In this document: positions 1 to 7,189 of the stretch, piece by piece
Layout of the letters: the number at the start of each line of letters is the position of its first letter
How positions within the stretch are numbered: position 1 is the stretch's first letter
Notes under the pieces: generated by a model
Told to the model about the DNA's origin: nothing
The model's input: the letters and a program-made list of their open reading frames with translations, nothing else
The model's database searches: none
Made by a program: the position numbers and the translations under genes
Origin: CAYFJO01 sp964343305
Lineage (GTDB): Bacteria > Planctomycetota > Planctomycetia > Pirellulales > Pirellulaceae
Direction of reading: 5' to 3'
DNA: 24,208 nt
NCBI GenBank assembly: GCA_964343305.1
Contig: CAYFJO010000137.1
Location: 1 to 24,208 of the forward strand

Positions 1-45
1 TTCGCAGGGCTCAAATTCTAAAGCGTTCCATTAACTGCGCCGGTC

Positions 46-933
46 TCAATAGTTGTTCACGGGCGGCGGCATCTTCGCTGATACCTTTTTGAGCCAGTCG
101 CTGAGTTTTTCGCGCAGGCGATCTGCCAGCTCCGGGTTGTTTGTCAGCACGTTGTTTTTCTCCATCGGATCGCTTTTGAGATTGAACAGCGCGTCCTTGA
201 TCGTCCCGTGACCTTTATAGAACTTCCAGTCGGCCTGGAGGATGGTGCTGCCCATGTAGTAGGTGACTTCCATGCGGTTATGCGGGAAGTGCCAGTAGAG
301 TGCGTCGCGGTCCAGCTTGTTCGCGCCAAGGAACAGCGGTTTCAGGTCCAGCCCTTCCAACTGGGTGATCTCAGAGGTCGAACCGCCCGCCGCATGCACG
401 AAGGTCGGAAAGAAATCCATGCTGGTAACGGGAACCTGACACTTCGTTCCACCTTCGATCACTCCCGGCCAACTGACCACCATCGGAACTCTGAGGCCGC
501 CTTCCAGCAACGAGGCCTTTTTGTCCGCCAACCACTCAGTGCGTATGTGGCCGCCGTTATCTGAATAGAAGACGACCATGGTGTTGTCGAGTGTCCCGGT
601 TGCTTTGAGTGTGTCCAGCACCTTCCCTACGGTGTTGTCCAGACTTTCGAGCATCGCCCGATAGTTGTTCCCACCATTCTTTTTCACAAGATCTCTTGGT
701 GCCTTAATCGGCGTATGCACCGAGTAGGGCCACAGTGTCAGATGAAAGGGCTTGCCCTTGTTAGCCTGAATGAACGAGGCAGCTTCAGCGCCCAATCGAT
801 CAGTCAAATACTCGCCTTCCTTGCGGTTCGGAATGGTTCCATTTTTGAAGGGATCAAACCATGACTTGGGTTGTCCCAACGCACATCCGCCGATGTTACT
901 GTCAAATCCGTAATGCTCCGGGTGGTAGTGGCG
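46..933 (-). pseudogene. Sulfatase, C-terminal half only (5'-truncated)
   Basis: This is the C-terminal ~290 residues of a type I (alkaline-phosphatase-fold) sulfatase. Visible motifs are PEHYGFD followed by NIGG, the HTPIKAP segment, YSDNGGH (a metal-site Asp-Asn region), the KASLLEGGLRVP block with the conserved Lys and Arg-Val-Pro, and a C-terminal subdomain (DALFNLKSDP). The N-terminal ~200 residues are missing. These should carry the metal-binding DD, the CxPSR formylglycine motif and GKWH. Sulfatase-like reading extends upstream of the TTG at 877-879 as HYHPEHYGFD and then meets an in-frame stop at 934-936, so the TTG is not a true start. Without the catalytic cysteine the product cannot be an active sulfatase. 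The opposite-strand DUF6985-like gene is truncated at the same place, so one deletion probably removed both 5' ends. Stop is TGA at 46-48. Family call is firm; pseudogene status is inferred from the missing half. Confidence 0.85.
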
Positions 934-936
934 TTA

Positions 937-1227
937 TGTGAGGCTTCCATTCGCTATTGCGAGACAACCGAGGTCACCAGTCTTGGTGAATCTGAGTCCG
1001 ACTTCAAGTCACCACGCGACGTGCTAAAAGCGGTTAGGCCATTTGAGCTGTTCATTCCGAAACCGAAACGCAAAAAGATCCCAGTAGTTCAATTGCGGAT
1101 GGAGTGCAACTGGGAAGTCGAGCACAATATGGAGTGGGCCATTCGGGAAGATAAAGTCTACTACGTGGGCTCAATCCGAGGTATCGATCCGTTTCGAATC
1201 AAAAAGGATCGCTGGAATTTCGCTTAA
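937..1227 (+). pseudogene. DUF6985-like protein, C-terminal part only
   Basis: The frame ends in about 95 residues that look like the C-terminal part of DUF6985-type proteins of unknown function: a segment with SPRDVLKAVRP, then FIPKP, a core beta-strand with C-N-W-E-V-E-H-N-M-E-W, and a final YYVG. The C-x-WE-x-EH pattern is what I recognise; the call is from memory of the family. The open frame can be extended back to a TTG at 871, but that part is antisense to the sulfatase remnant and does not look coding. Family members usually carry about 100 more N-terminal residues. No ribosome binding site precedes any candidate start. I read this as a fragment fused to the sulfatase remnant by deletion. 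Confidence 0.5.
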
Positions 1228-1259
1228 TGCCGTTGTCGCAAACGGGCGAGAAAAAGCGA

Positions 1260-1372
1260 GCGTAGGTCACGCTGTGCGTGACGGATTGACGTTCGATCAC
1301 GTAGGGCCCACCGAATTCTCCGAATCATTGTGCTTCTCAACCTCGACTGCGGCATGCAAAGCATGCCCCACG
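1260..1372 (+). repeat. Dispersed repeat block, copy A, first segment
   Basis: This 113-bp segment starts GCGTAGGTCACGCTGTGCG and contains the palindrome GTCACGC-TGT-GCGTGAC (1266-1282). It is closely matched by 2451-2563 in the same orientation, including the CTTCAACCTCGACTGC-like and GCATGCCC stretches. The two copies lie either side of the toxin-antitoxin pair. Confidence 0.85.
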
Positions 1373-1427
1373 ATTCTGAAAGCAAGGACGGTTTTCCTTT
1401 CCAACGCCAACGGCGTTCAACATCCTA

Positions 1428-1584
1428 GCCCAGGGCAGGGCGCAGCGCCGCCCTGGGTTAAAGAGCAAAACAAGACCCAAGCCCTGAAGGGGCGAAACAA
1501 AAAAGGTTTTCGTGTGTCGCCCCTTCAGGGCTTCGTCGCTCTGGACCATCAAGCACCCAGGGCGGCGCTCCGCTCTGCCCTGGG
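1428..1584. repeat. Nested inverted-repeat element
   Basis: Arms 1428-1459 and 1553-1584 are reverse complements with about three mismatches over 32 bp. Inside them, 1479-1495 and 1516-1532 are a perfect 17-bp pair (AAGCCCTGAAGGGGCGA and its complement). Each outer arm is also a palindrome (CCCAGGGC at 1429-1436 pairs with 1450-1457). The whole can fold as a long cruciform or hairpin. It sits between the two halves of repeat copy A; copy B at 2451-2697 has only about 25 bp there, so it looks inserted. Confidence 0.9.
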
Positions 1585-1609
1585 CTACGTTGAGGTTGCC
1601 CCGTTGGGG

Positions 1610-1725
1610 CGCCGCTGCGCGGAATGACGAATGATGAAACACCCAATGACGAAAAAAATCCGAAGCACGAAATCTTAAACAAATCCAAAACCCGAATGAC
1701 CAAATCTCAAACTACCAGACGACGG
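1610..1725 (+). repeat. Dispersed repeat block, copy A, second segment
   Basis: This segment starts GCCGCTGCGCGGAATG and runs through AAACACCCAATGACGAA, AATCCGAAGCACGAAATC and CCAGACGACGG. It matches 2589-2697 in the same orientation with scattered substitutions and small indels. With 1260-1372 it makes up copy A of the composite repeat. Confidence 0.85.
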
Positions 1726-1878
1726 TTGCAGACTCTGTTGTGGGGTGGTCTCCCGACCGCCTCACTTCGCCGACCGAAGGTCTCCTCTTGCTCGCTCGTG
1801 AGACCTTTGGTCGATCCAGTAGGCAGGTCAGGAGACCTACCCACAACGCAGTCATTGGGTGTTTCGTCATTCGTCATT
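1623..1878. repeat. Inverted repeat pair flanking a GGTCTCC palindrome
   Basis: The 28-bp arm at 1623-1650 is repeated inverted at 1851-1878 with one mismatch (core AAACACCCAATGAC). Nested inside is a second imperfect pair, 1737-1762 with 1822-1847 (GTTGTGGG and GGTCTCC motifs). Inside that, GACCGAAGGTCTC near 1772 pairs with GAGACCTTTGGTC near 1800. No gene is visible from 1228 to 1965. Confidence 0.8.
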
Positions 1879-1965
1879 TTTCCGTTGCGTGCGCAGACCG
1901 TATCAGGTAATCTCAATTGATGAGGGGCGTTCTTCCCTCTCAAATGGATCGATTTGGATAAAACG

Positions 1966-2151
1966 ATGACGACAAAAGAAAAGGCAATCAGCGTAATTGA
2001 ATCGTTGGATGACGACGTTTCGTTGGACGATGTGATCGACCGTCTGTATCTGCTGCGCAAGATCGAACTTGGCATTGCACAAGCCGACGAGGGCGACGTG
2101 ATGGAGCACGACGAGTTCATGGCGGAACTCGAGGCCGAGGATGCCAAGTAA
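1966..2151 (+). CDS. Type II antitoxin (addiction-module family, short acidic protein)
   Basis: This 61-residue acidic protein has the pattern of small addiction-module antitoxins: a VIESLDDDVSLDDVIDRLYLL helix-turn-helix-like N-terminal part (quoted in shortened sense, with IxxLxDDxSxDDVxxRLYLL spacing), then KIELGIAQADEGDV and a charged tail (HDEFMAELEAED). Such antitoxins bind and neutralise a RelE/ParE-fold toxin and usually repress their own promoter through the N-terminal part. I chose ATG 1966 over the in-frame TTG at 1954, although neither has a clear Shine-Dalgarno. The 3' end overlaps the toxin start by 11 bp, which is typical of translational coupling. The toxin identity supports the call strongly. 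Confidence 0.8.
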   Translation: MTTKEKAISVIESLDDDVSLDDVIDRLYLLRKIELGIAQADEGDVMEHDEFMAELEAEDAK

Positions 2152-2437
2152 AATCTACTGGACACGCCAAGCGCGAGAGGATCTGCGCGCCATTCGCAAC
2201 CACATTGCACGCGACGCCCCGGCCACCGCATCGGCCTACGTTCGCCGCCTAAGAGAATCTGTCGGCCGACTGCGCGATTTTCCATTCTCAGGTGAAGTCG
2301 TACCAGAAATCGGAAGAGAAAAAATCCGCGAGGTGATTCAGGGGAACTATCGCTTGATCTATCGCGTTTCCGAGTCTCGTGTTGATATTCTCACTGTCTT
2401 TCACGGCGCACGGATTCTGCGCGAGTCCGATCTCTAG
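2141..2437 (+). CDS. RelE/ParE superfamily toxin
   Basis: This 98-residue basic protein has the full RelE/ParE pattern: WTRQAREDLRAIRNHIARD at the N-terminus, A-x-x-YVRRLRESVGRLRDFP, a GEVVPE loop, then REVIQGNYRLIYRV and a final strand with VFHGAR. Members either cleave mRNA on the ribosome (RelE) or poison DNA gyrase (ParE). The sequence alone does not separate these, though the REVIxGxYRLIYRV pattern is common in ParE-annotated proteins. The start ATG lies inside the antitoxin gene (11-bp overlap), so the two form one operon. The module is flanked by direct repeats, which is unusual and may explain how it arrived or could be lost. The gene appears intact. Confidence 0.88.
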   Translation: MPSKIYWTRQAREDLRAIRNHIARDAPATASAYVRRLRESVGRLRDFPFSGEVVPEIGREKIREVIQGNYRLIYRVSESRVDILTVFHGARILRESDL

Positions 2438-2450
2438 ATGACGCCAGCAA

Positions 2451-2697
2451 GCGTAGGTCACGCTGTGCGTGACGGATTGGTTTTCCATCACGCTGGACGC
2501 ATCGAATTCTCGGAATCCTTGTGCTCTTCAACCTCGACTGCCCCGCGCAGAGCATGCCCTACGTTTGGCTGCTTTGGGTGGCGTGGCTGCCGCTGCGCGG
2601 AATGGCGAAACACCCAATGACGAATCAAATCCGAAGCACGAAATCCTAAACCAATCCAGAATCCGAATGACCAAATTTCAAAACAACCAGACGACGG
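2451..2697 (+). repeat. Dispersed repeat block, copy B
   Basis: The segment 2451-2563 matches 1260-1372, and 2589-2697 matches 1610-1725, both in the same orientation as copy A. Only about 25 bp separate the two halves here, against about 237 bp in copy A. The palindrome GTCACGC-TGT-GCGTGAC recurs at 2457-2473. Immediately downstream (about 2712-2750) a GGATTTGTTTCGGATTTC stretch is a degenerate inverted echo of the AAATCCGAAGCACGAAATCC part. Confidence 0.85.
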
Positions 2698-2810
2698 GTT
2701 CGGACATTTGATTTTTGTCATTTGGATTTGTTTCGGATTTCGGATTTCAAATCTGTGTTTCTCCGACAATGGATGACGACCGGCTTTGATATCGCGGTCA
2801 GATGCAATAG

Positions 2811-3119
2811 AATAAACGATGCGATCAACTCGTGATCGAGATCCCGCTTCAATTCCTCTTTCAGATCGCGAAGGAAGTCGAAGAAAAGGGGAAAACGCCA
2901 GACTACACTCTTACCACCGGGCTTATTCAAACCGTGGGACGAGGCGCCGGTGCGGCTCCAACTGGTTGTGTTTGTTATGTTGCTGATTGCAACACGGGCC
3001 GTGTCGCGATGTATTTGTTATTATTCAATAGAGCGACGGCTAAAGCTAATAAACCTCAAGCTGATAAGTTGATCCTCATGGGTGTTTTACCAGCACGTCC
3101 AGAAGTGGAACAAGAATAA
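2811..3119 (+). CDS. Hypothetical small ORF, possibly a remnant
   Basis: The frame is open from 2811 to TAA at 3117-3119, with a GTG at 2832 as the first usable start. The C-terminal part (TLTTGLIQTVGRGAG, CVCYVADCNTGRVAMYLLLF, then a KANKP linker and a final ILMGVLPARP) has the rhythm of a small conserved exported protein: a glycine-rich strand, a hydrophobic strand after TGRVA, and a short tail. There is no signal peptide, and the 5' side runs directly into repeat DNA, so the N-terminus may be lost. I do not recognise a family with certainty. It could equally be a chance open frame. No Shine-Dalgarno is visible. Confidence 0.3.
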   Translation, partial: NKRCDQLVIEIPLQFLFQIAKEVEEKGKTPDYTLTTGLIQTVGRGAGAAPTGCVCYVADCNTGRVAMYLLLFNRATAKANKPQADKLILMGVLPARPEVEQE

Positions 3120-3392
3120 TGAGGATCTCGTGCAGTCTAACGGGGAATCGATTCCCACGTCACTGTGTAAAACGTTGACCTCCACATCGAAAAAGAGTCT
3201 AGCGAACGCCACCAACTCGCCGACGAAGTGGATATCGACGCTTACTTTGCGAGGCTGTGTGCTCGTGGCAGCGTGGCACGTATGAAAACACCAATGGTCT
3301 GCTTCGACAGTTTTTCCCAAGCGAACGGATTTAATAGTTGTCGTCGTCGGCAACCAGCAGTGATAGCACAAGTTGCTTCAAAGTGAAATTGG
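3120..3392. other. Spacer with no supported gene
   Basis: This stretch has only short frames interrupted by stops. One plus-strand frame reads VDLHIEKESSERHQLADE after an in-frame TAA near 3169, which hints at decayed coding DNA, but it is too short to assign. I see no hairpin or repeat. Confidence 0.4.
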
Positions 3393-4256
3393 ATGATTCA
3401 GAGCCAACACAAAAACCGCATCACCTACTCACTCGTGTGCGTTACATTGGTGCTTGCATCCGCTGGCTGCTCGTACCATCGCGGATTGGGGGCGATCGAA
3501 CACGAGATCCAATCTGACTTTTCACACATCCGGATTCGGCGAAATAACGATGTTCGCGCAATGACGTTCGTGCGTGACAGCGGCAAGGAAGTGACGGAAA
3601 CGAAAATCGACCTAAAAAAGCCGCACGACCTGCTCGTCCCCTACACCCAGACGATGTTTGCAAGCTATTTGTTCCGGCCCAAGCAAGAGGATGTGTTGAT
3701 TGTCGGTTTGGGCGGCGGTGCGATGGTGCATTTTCTGCAGCACTATGATCCAAGCGTCAACGTGGACGCAGTCGAGATTGACCCCGTGGTAGTACAAATC
3801 GCCGAAGAATATTTTGGCACACGTTCATCTGAAAGGACGCGCATCATCACCGAGGATGCCTTTCGATTTCTGCGCGAGACCGACCGTCTTTACGACGTGA
3901 TTTACATGGACGCATTCTTGAAACCGTCGGATGACACCGATTCGACGGGCGTTGCAATGCGTCTAAAAACCATTGAGTTCTATCGAAATGTACAACGGCG
4001 TCTCAAACCGGATGGTTTAGTCGTGTTTAACCTGAATTCTCACCGCGGGCTAAGTGACGACATCGAAACGATTCGCCGTGCTTTCGCCAATACGTACGTT
4101 TTTTCCGTCCCCGGTGCTGGCAACACGGTCGTTGTCAGTTCAACCAGCCGCGAACAACTTCAGCCAGATTCACTGGCATCAGTCGCGAAGGATCTCGACG
4201 GCCGATTTGCCGCCAATTTTTCCTTTCAGTCGACGCTAGGCAACTTGACGCGATAA
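3393..4256 (+). CDS. Spermidine synthase-fold protein with N-terminal export signal
   Basis: This 287-residue protein has a Rossmann methyltransferase/polyamine-synthase core: VGLGGGAM at residues ~104-111 (SAM-site glycine loop), VDAVEIDPVVV (acidic residue after strand 2), EDAFRFL, then YDVIYMDAF and a conserved strand VVFNLNSH. This layout matches the spermidine-synthase-like family, including the soluble parts of fused MFS/spermidine synthases. Catalytic residues for putrescine aminopropyl transfer are not clear, so the substrate is unknown. Unusually, the N-terminus is a signal: positive residues, the hydrophobic run YSLVCVTLVLASAG, then Cys. The Cys resembles a lipobox, but position -3 is Ser, so lipidation is uncertain. 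A SAM-dependent enzyme outside the cytoplasm would be strange; a membrane-anchored cytoplasmic form or a non-enzymatic role is possible. The start is the first ATG; its Shine-Dalgarno is weak. Confidence 0.75.
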   Translation: MIQSQHKNRITYSLVCVTLVLASAGCSYHRGLGAIEHEIQSDFSHIRIRRNNDVRAMTFVRDSGKEVTETKIDLKKPHDLLVPYTQTMFASYLFRPKQEDVLIVGLGGGAMVHFLQHYDPSVNVDAVEIDPVVVQIAEEYFGTRSSERTRIITEDAFRFLRETDRLYDVIYMDAFLKPSDDTDSTGVAMRLKTIEFYRNVQRRLKPDGLVVFNLNSHRGLSDDIETIRRAFANTYVFSVPGAGNTVVVSSTSREQLQPDSLASVAKDLDGRFAANFSFQSTLGNLTR

Positions 4257-4266
4257 CATTCCTAGC

Positions 4267-4281
4267 GCGGGCAATGCCCGC
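4267..4281 (+). terminator. Short hairpin after the spermidine-synthase-like gene
   Basis: GCGGGC-AAT-GCCCGC forms a 6-bp GC stem 10 bp after the stop codon. There is no U-tract, only an A-rich run (GAAAA), so terminator function is a guess. Confidence 0.35.
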
Positions 4282-4293
4282 AACCGAAAAGTC

Positions 4294-4367
4294 GTTTAAC
4301 GCCGAGCCGGCAGGCGACGGCGACTTCTCGTCGCGGATAGCCGTCGCCTGCCGGCTCGGCGTTAAAC
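4294..4367. repeat. Perfect 28-bp inverted repeat (long hairpin)
   Basis: Arms 4294-4321 and 4340-4367 are exact reverse complements (GTTTAACGCCGAGCCGGC and onward) around an 18-nt loop that itself contains CTTCTCGTCGCGG. The GC-rich stem sits between two plus-strand genes and could work as a rho-independent-like barrier, but no T-run follows. It may be a dispersed palindromic repeat. Confidence 0.85.
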
Positions 4368-4424
4368 AAACATGCGCGCATGTTACGGAGTCAGACTCTA
4401 TTTACCCAAGTCGCAACGACCAGG

Positions 4425-4601
4425 CTATCGAACTCTAACGAAGTCTCGACAAGCATCTTCAACCCTGGGCGCACGCGGATCGCCAAGAGTGATGCGCACC
4501 GGCTCCTCGATCAGATTCAGCCCGCGAGCGTGATACGCATCAAACTCCGCCGTCATTCTCTTGACCACTTCCGGGAACCCACTGTAATCAACGTCGAGTG
4601 G
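4425..4601 (-). pseudogene. Short coding-like remnant, family unknown
   Basis: One minus-strand frame between stops at 4602-4604 and 4425-4427 reads like a real protein tail: VDYSGFPEVVKRMTAEFDA, then YHARGLNLIEEPVRITLGDP and ending ACRDFVRVR. It has an amphipathic helix followed by a strand and a Gly-Asp-Pro turn, with GC-rich third positions like the neighbouring genes. There is no start codon with a ribosome binding site, and the frame is only ~58 residues. I read it as the C-terminal scrap of a deleted gene. The region is also upstream of the sulfatase, so its promoter must lie in or near it. Confidence 0.3.
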
Positions 4602-4652
4602 TTAAACTATACTCGTTGGCTCAGGATTGACGGAAACTCATACACCTTGATC

Positions 4653-4658
4653 GGAGGT
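4653..4658 (+). promoter_or_regulatory. Strong ribosome binding site for the sulfatase
   Basis: GGAGGT lies 4 bp before the ATG at 4663 and fixes that start. Confidence 0.7.
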
Positions 4659-4662
4659 AATT

Positions 4663-6204
4663 ATGCGCTACGAATTGATCACGGTTTTTGTCACGCTCAC
4701 TGCGGCTGCGGGCGTCGATGCCTCGGATTTGAAACCGGATAAGATCGACGGAGCGAAACCCCTCAACGTCGTGTTTATCCTGTCGGACGACCATCGTTAT
4801 GACGTGATGAGTTTTCTAGGACATCCTTGGGTGGAAACTCCAGCCATGGATGCAATGGCACGCGACGGCGTTTACTTCAAAAACGCGATGGTCACCACGT
4901 CGCTTTGCTCGCCCAGCCGAGCGTCGATTTTGACCGGACAATACATGCACAATCATGGCGTGGTCGACAACAACGTGTTAACGAAGCCCGGCACGATCTT
5001 CTTTTCGCAATACCTGCAGGCGGCTGGTTATCAGACTGGCTACTTCGGCAAATGGCACATGGGCGGCCATTCCGACGAGCCCCGGCCGGGCTTCGACCGT
5101 TGGGTATCGTTTCGCGGTCAGGGGCATTACTATCCGCCGAAACATTTGAAGCGCTGGTCGTTGAACATCGACGGCAAACGTGTTCCGCAAAAGGGCTACA
5201 TCACCGACGAAATCACCGACTATGCGATCGAATGGTTGAACTCGCGCGTGAAAGGCAGCGGCAAGCCGTTTTGCGTGTACCTGTCACACAAAGGTGTCCA
5301 CGGCATGTTTCATCCGGCCGAGCGGCATGCGGGCCGTTACCAGGACAAGAAGCTCCCGGTCCCCAAGACGATGGCCAACACGCCGGAAAACTACAAGGAC
5401 AAACCGCGCTGGCTTAAGGACCAACGCAACAGTTGGCACGGCGTCGATTTTGCGTATCACCAGGACACGAATATTGAGGAGCATTATCGGTTGTACTGCG
5501 AATCGTTGTTGAGTGTTGACGAGTCGATCGGCCGAGTGCGAAAGTGGCTCGAAAACAACAGCCTGGCTGACAACACACTCGTCATGTACATGGGCGACAA
5601 CGGTTTTCAATGGGGCGAACATGGATTAATCGACAAACGCACGGCCTATGAAGCATCGATTCGCGTGCCGTTATTGGGCGTCTGTCCGAAACTTTGGAAA
5701 GCTGGCACAACGCTCGATCAAGTCGTCGCCAACATCGATATCGCACCAACAATCCTCGAAGCCGCCGGCATCAAAACGCCGGATCACATGGACGGACGCA
5801 GCTACCTGCAATTAGCCGCCGGCAACCTAAAGCCATCCGAATGGAGACAAAACGCGTTGTACGAATACTACTGGGAATACAACTATCCGCACACGCCGAC
5901 CACGCTGGCGCTGCGGACACAGCGGTACAAGTTCATCCAATACCACGGCATCTGGGACATCGACGAGTTGTACGACATGGAGAACGACCCGCACGAGGAG
6001 CGCAATCTGATCTTCAGCAAAGATCACCAGGAAACGATCACCAAAATGCGGACTGACTTGCACCAGATCCTGGTCGAATCAAACGCCAACCGTGTGCCGT
6101 TCAGCCATAAGCGCGGTATGGGATCCAATCTACGCCTACGAAGCGGATCCAAACCCGCAGGCTTTCCGCCGCCGCTGATGCGAAACAAGGACCGTCACGA
6201 GTAG
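4663..6204 (+). CDS. Secreted type I sulfatase (formylglycine-dependent)
   Basis: This 513-residue exported sulfatase hydrolyses sulfate esters, probably on a sulfated polysaccharide. A signal peptide occupies about residues 1-20 (cleavage near VDA-SD). Conserved parts follow in order: FILSDDHRYD (metal-binding Asp pair), C82-S-P-S-R (Cys82 is converted to formylglycine), TGQYMHNHG, GKWHMGG, the HKGVHGMFHPAER segment, MGDNGFQWGEHG (metal-site Asp/Asn) and the KRTAYEASIRVP lysine block. The C-terminal subdomain has RTQRYKFIQY and ELYDMENDPHEERNL, the usual end of the family. Length is normal. The exact substrate class cannot be fixed from motifs alone; the overall pattern resembles the mucin/GAG-type S1 subfamilies. 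Activation requires an FGE or anSME encoded elsewhere, because the FGE-like domain at the right end of this window lacks the needed cysteines. The gene appears monocistronic; the gene downstream is convergent. Confidence 0.95.
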   Translation: MRYELITVFVTLTAAAGVDASDLKPDKIDGAKPLNVVFILSDDHRYDVMSFLGHPWVETPAMDAMARDGVYFKNAMVTTSLCSPSRASILTGQYMHNHGVVDNNVLTKPGTIFFSQYLQAAGYQTGYFGKWHMGGHSDEPRPGFDRWVSFRGQGHYYPPKHLKRWSLNIDGKRVPQKGYITDEITDYAIEWLNSRVKGSGKPFCVYLSHKGVHGMFHPAERHAGRYQDKKLPVPKTMANTPENYKDKPRWLKDQRNSWHGVDFAYHQDTNIEEHYRLYCESLLSVDESIGRVRKWLENNSLADNTLVMYMGDNGFQWGEHGLIDKRTAYEASIRVPLLGVCPKLWKAGTTLDQVVANIDIAPTILEAAGIKTPDHMDGRSYLQLAAGNLKPSEWRQNALYEYYWEYNYPHTPTTLALRTQRYKFIQYHGIWDIDELYDMENDPHEERNLIFSKDHQETITKMRTDLHQILVESNANRVPFSHKRGMGSNLRLRSGSKPAGFPPPLMRNKDRHE

Positions 6205-6218
6205 AGAACCCATCCCAC

Positions 6219-6255
6219 CCGCCGCTTGAGCCACTTTGTTGTGAACTAGCGGCGG
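6219..6255. terminator. Possible hairpin between convergent genes
   Basis: CCGCCGCT (6219-6226) pairs with AGCGGCGG (6248-6255) around a 21-nt loop, just after the sulfatase stop and upstream of the converging Sir2 gene end. The stem is GC-rich, with no T-run. The remaining spacer to 6436 holds nothing I can support. Confidence 0.3.
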
Positions 6256-6436
6256 ACAAAATCGTTGCCGCGTGCAAAGCCAACAGAACCGTCATGGCGA
6301 TGGCACATCAATGGCGAACGGCCGCGCCTGTCGCACAGACGATTCACAATGTGCGGGCCGGCAAGTACGGAAAGTTACTACGCATGCGGGCTCGTCTCAA
6401 AGATGACCGGCGCGGCGGTGGCGAGGAGTTGCTGGT

Positions 6437-7189
6437 TCACTGTCGAGGTTCCAGACACTGGTCAATTGCCGCCAGCGTTTCACCGATCGACGCGTGAATC
6501 ACGCAGTCGGCAAAATCGTCCTGCGGTGTTTCATCCCGGTTGATGATCACGAGTTTCGCACCGTTTTGTTTCGCCAGTCGCGGCAAACTGGCGGCAGGCT
6601 CGACGACCAGAGAAGAACCTATCGCGAAGTAAACATCGGCCGATGAACTTAACTGCACGGCTTCATCCAAAACATCTTCCGGCAGTTGCTGTCCAAATGA
6701 AACGGTCGCATGTTTCAGCAGACCACCGCACTGTGGACAGGGCGGTACTTGATCGTCCGACAGAAACTGCTCGACCATTTCGCCGGCGTCGAACCGCGCG
6801 TCACAGCCAAAGCACATGATCTGCCGCGCTGTGCCATGCAACTCCAACACCTTGTTGCTGCCGGCGACCTGATGCAGTCCATCGATGTTCTGGGTGATGA
6901 CGGCTCGCAGCCGCCCCGCGCCTTCCCATTTCGCGAGCACTTGATGTCCGGCGTTTGGCTGGCTGTTCTTAAAGTCGCTGTGCGACACCGATTTCTGCCG
7001 CCAATACTCATAGCGAGCGTCGGCACTTGCCATGAATTCGTCGAAATACACCGGCTGTGAATTCGCCCAGACACCACCGGGCGAACGAAAATCGGGAATG
7101 CCGCTTTCGGTGCTAATCCCCGCGCCGGTAAATGCGACCGCGCTCTTCGCATCCCTCAGCCAACTTGCAGTTGTTTGATGTTCCGACAT
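6437..7189 (-). CDS. Sir2-family NAD-dependent protein deacylase
   Basis: This 250-residue sirtuin removes acyl groups from lysines while consuming NAD+. The core is complete: AVAFTGAGISTESGIPDFRS (NAD-binding loop), TQNIDGLHQVAG, the catalytic His in LELHGTA, a CxxC...CxxC zinc site (CFGC and CPQC), VSFGQQLPE, AIGSSLVVEPAASLP and VIINRDETP near the end. Length is normal for bacterial class III/U sirtuins. I place the start at ATG 7187-7189 (MSEHQTTASWLRDA), just before the first conserved strand. The open frame continues upstream to a stop at 7388-7390, but that part is not sirtuin-like. The gene is divergent from the SASA esterase, so the 230-bp spacer probably carries both promoters. Cytoplasmic; target unknown. 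Confidence 0.95.
   Translation of the reverse strand: MSEHQTTASWLRDAKSAVAFTGAGISTESGIPDFRSPGGVWANSQPVYFDEFMASADARYEYWRQKSVSHSDFKNSQPNAGHQVLAKWEGAGRLRAVITQNIDGLHQVAGSNKVLELHGTARQIMCFGCDARFDAGEMVEQFLSDDQVPPCPQCGGLLKHATVSFGQQLPEDVLDEAVQLSSSADVYFAIGSSLVVEPAASLPRLAKQNGAKLVIINRDETPQDDFADCVIHASIGETLAAIDQCLEPRQ

Noticed and set aside
1228..1965. CRISPR array or insertion sequence in the repeat zone
   Set aside because: Repeats are inverted and nested rather than regularly spaced, and no transposase or cas gene is present.
4380..4742. Plus-strand ORF of 120 codons upstream of the sulfatase
   Set aside because: It overlaps the sulfatase start in another frame, and its coding-like part lies on the minus strand instead.
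6265..6543. Plus-strand ORFs between the sulfatase and Sir2
   Set aside because: Arg/Trp/Cys-rich translation without domain, overlapping the Sir2 3' end antisense.
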